Below are positions 6,659-7,764 of a stretch of DNA of 7,764 bases, one piece after another. The notes beneath the pieces were generated by a model that did no database searches, was not told the DNA's origin, and saw nothing but the letters and a program-made list of their open reading frames with translations. The DNA is taken from positions 1 through 7,764 of the forward strand of contig CANQCJ010000098.1 in assembly GCA_947589205.1 (NCBI GenBank), written 5' to 3'. The stretch is from an uncultured Ruminococcus sp. (GTDB taxonomy: Bacteria; Bacillota; Clostridia; Oscillospirales; Ruminococcaceae). Positions within the stretch are counted from its first letter, which is position 1, and the number at the start of each line of letters is the position of its first letter. The position numbers and the translations under genes are program-made.

Positions 6659-6678
6659 ATTGTATGGAGGTTTTTGAT

Positions 6679-7173
6679 ATGAAAAGGGTCGCAGTTATAA
6701 TGGGCTCGGACAGCGATTTTGACGTCGTTAAAAACGCGCTGACAGAGCTGAAAAAATACGGCGTCGAGTTTGTCTGCCGCGTAATGAGCGCGCACAGAAC
6801 GCCAAGCGAGGCTGCCGAATTTGCCAAAAACGCCAAGGCGGACGGCTTTGGGGTGATAATATGCGCCGCGGGAATGGCGGCTCACCTTGCGGGAGTTATC
6901 GCGGGCAACACCACGCTCCCGGTAATAGGCATACCGATAAGGTCGGCGTTTGACGGTCTCGACGCGCTTTTGGCGACCGTTCAGATGCCCTCGGGCATAC
7001 CGGTGGCGACCGTTGCCGTAAACGGCGCGAAAAACGCCGCGATACTCGCAGTACAAATGTTAGCACTTTCCGATGAAACGCTTGCGGCTAAGCTCGAAGC
7101 GGAAAAGCAGGCTATGGTAAACGGCGTTATGGAAAAGGACAGAGCCTTGCAGGAAAAAATTTCAGCACTTTAA
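6679..7173 (+). CDS. purE: N5-carboxyaminoimidazole ribonucleotide mutase, PurE class I
   Basis: PurE interconverts N5-CAIR and CAIR in de novo purine synthesis, the step before SAICAR synthetase. The 164-aa protein has the full class I set: MGSDSD (8-13), SAHRTP with catalytic His39 (37-42), the phosphate-binding AAGMAAHLAGV (63-73) and VQMPSGIPVATVA (101-113). The SAHRTP form points to the class I mutase rather than the class II CO2-using carboxylase, which has SAHK. The class I enzyme normally needs PurK to make N5-CAIR, and no purK is in the window. Family members often have HLPG where this has HLAG. The ATG at 6679 has GGAGG (6666-6670) 8 nt upstream; an in-frame ATG at 6664 overlaps that site and is less likely. 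purC follows after 16 nt, so the two are co-transcribed behind the leader terminator. Confidence 0.96.
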   Translation: MKRVAVIMGSDSDFDVVKNALTELKKYGVEFVCRVMSAHRTPSEAAEFAKNAKADGFGVIICAAGMAAHLAGVIAGNTTLPVIGIPIRSAFDGLDALLATVQMPSGIPVATVAVNGAKNAAILAVQMLALSDETLAAKLEAEKQAMVNGVMEKDRALQEKISAL

Positions 7174-7189
7174 ACAGGAGGAATAAAAA

Positions 7190-7600
7190 ATGGAAAACAT
7201 AGTTAAAGGCGAACAGCTTTACGAGGGAAAGGCAAAAAAGGTCTTTGCGACAAACGACCCGGATCTTGTCATTGTCGATTACAAGGACGACGCGACCGCG
7301 TTCAACGGCGAGAAAAAGGGCACGATAACCGGCAAGGGCGTTATCAACAACAAAATGACTAACTTTATGTTTAAGCTGCTCGAAAAGGAGGGTGTTCCGA
7401 CGCACCTTGTCGAAGAGATAAGCGACAGAGAAACTATCGTTAAAAAGGTCGAGATAGTGCCGCTCGAGGTAATTGTCAGAAACGTTGCGGCAGGTTCCTT
7501 TTCCAAAAAGTTAGGCATTGTTCATAAACGATTATTACGCGCTCGGTCTCGGACTTGCGACCGAGGAGGAGATAGCGGATATTTCAAAATACGCCTTTAA
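7190..7600 (+). pseudogene. purC: purC 5' part: SAICAR synthetase broken by internal deletion and frameshift
   Basis: SAICAR synthetase joins CAIR and aspartate using ATP. The start is good: AGGAGG (7176-7181) 8 nt before ATG 7190, 16 nt after purE. Residues 1-111 match the family: LYEGKAKKVF (10-19), DDATAFNG (33-40), VPLEVIVRNVAAGSFSKKLG (90-109). After Val111 the homology stops: the frame runs on for 25 unrelated residues to a TAG or equivalent stop at 7598-7600. The expected next stretch (about 22-24 residues, the EGT...EF.YK.D...DP segment that contributes to the CAIR site) is absent, and the family sequence resumes in another frame from 7524. A protein of 136 aa instead of roughly 235 would lack half the fold, so it should be inactive unless the lesion is an assembly error. 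Confidence 0.85.
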
Positions 7601-7764
7601 GGTAAACGAGTTCATGCTCAAATTCTTTAAGGAAATGAACATAGACCTGATAGATTTCAAGATAGAGTTCGGACGCTTCCACGGAAAAATACTGCTCGCC
7701 GACGAGATCTCGCCCGACACCTGCCGCTTCTGGGACAGCACGACCCACGAAAAGCTCGACAAGG
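7524..7764 (+). pseudogene. purC: purC 3' part in a shifted frame (runs off the window)
   Basis: From ATA 7524, in a frame displaced from the purC start, the translation reads INDYYALGLGLATEEEIA, then KVNEFMLKFFKEM, IDFKIEFGRFHGK and LLADEISPDTCRFWD, which are the ordinary downstream SAICAR synthetase motifs in the right order, open to the right edge. Codon use is like its neighbours and there are no further lesions, so the break is recent or artefactual. It has no start codon or ribosome binding site of its own at the junction. Confidence 0.85.

Noticed and set aside
6484..7056. 190-aa frame on the - strand across the purE leader and purE
   Set aside because: Antisense to purE and the leader; the translation is rich in R, Y and H as expected from reverse reading of coding DNA.

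Overview
The window looks like chromosomal housekeeping DNA from a Gram-positive, probably a Firmicutes/Clostridia member close to the Oscillospiraceae (Ruminococcaceae). The basis is a fused SecDF, a MurT/GatD pair (the cell-wall amidation enzymes typical of Gram-positives), AGGAGG-type ribosome binding sites, a low-GC style of promoter (extended -10) and moderate GC coding DNA. The lineage is an inference from gene content, not from a search.

Layout: (1) 2-2164, + strand, the 3' part of a fused secDF, which runs off the left edge. (2) 2165-2305, a convergent intergenic region with a perfect 32-bp palindrome, a second hairpin and a terminator shared with the next gene. (3) 2306-3724, - strand, pyruvate kinase, probably starting at a TTG. 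(4) 3725-3979, a divergent control region with one good extended -10 promoter for pyk and another for murT, plus a 10-bp inverted repeat around the pyk -35 element. (5) 3980-6048, murT-gatD, overlapping by 4 bp and closed by a strong terminator. (6) 6147-6374, a 75-aa protein of unknown function. (7) 6375-6678, a promoter and a roughly 200-nt structured leader ending in an intrinsic terminator just before purE. (8) 6679-7173, purE, then purC from 7190. purC carries an internal deletion with a frameshift and continues off the right edge.

The genes serve four unrelated housekeeping jobs: protein export, the last step of glycolysis, amidation of lipid II glutamate, and de novo purine synthesis (the carboxylation and SAICAR steps). 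No mobile element, CRISPR array, tRNA, rRNA or defence system is visible. The best candidates for something undescribed are the purE leader RNA, which has a closing stem, internal hairpins, a terminator, a possible competing antiterminator pairing and a possible leader peptide, and which matches no riboswitch class I can recall. The purC lesion is the clearest anomaly.
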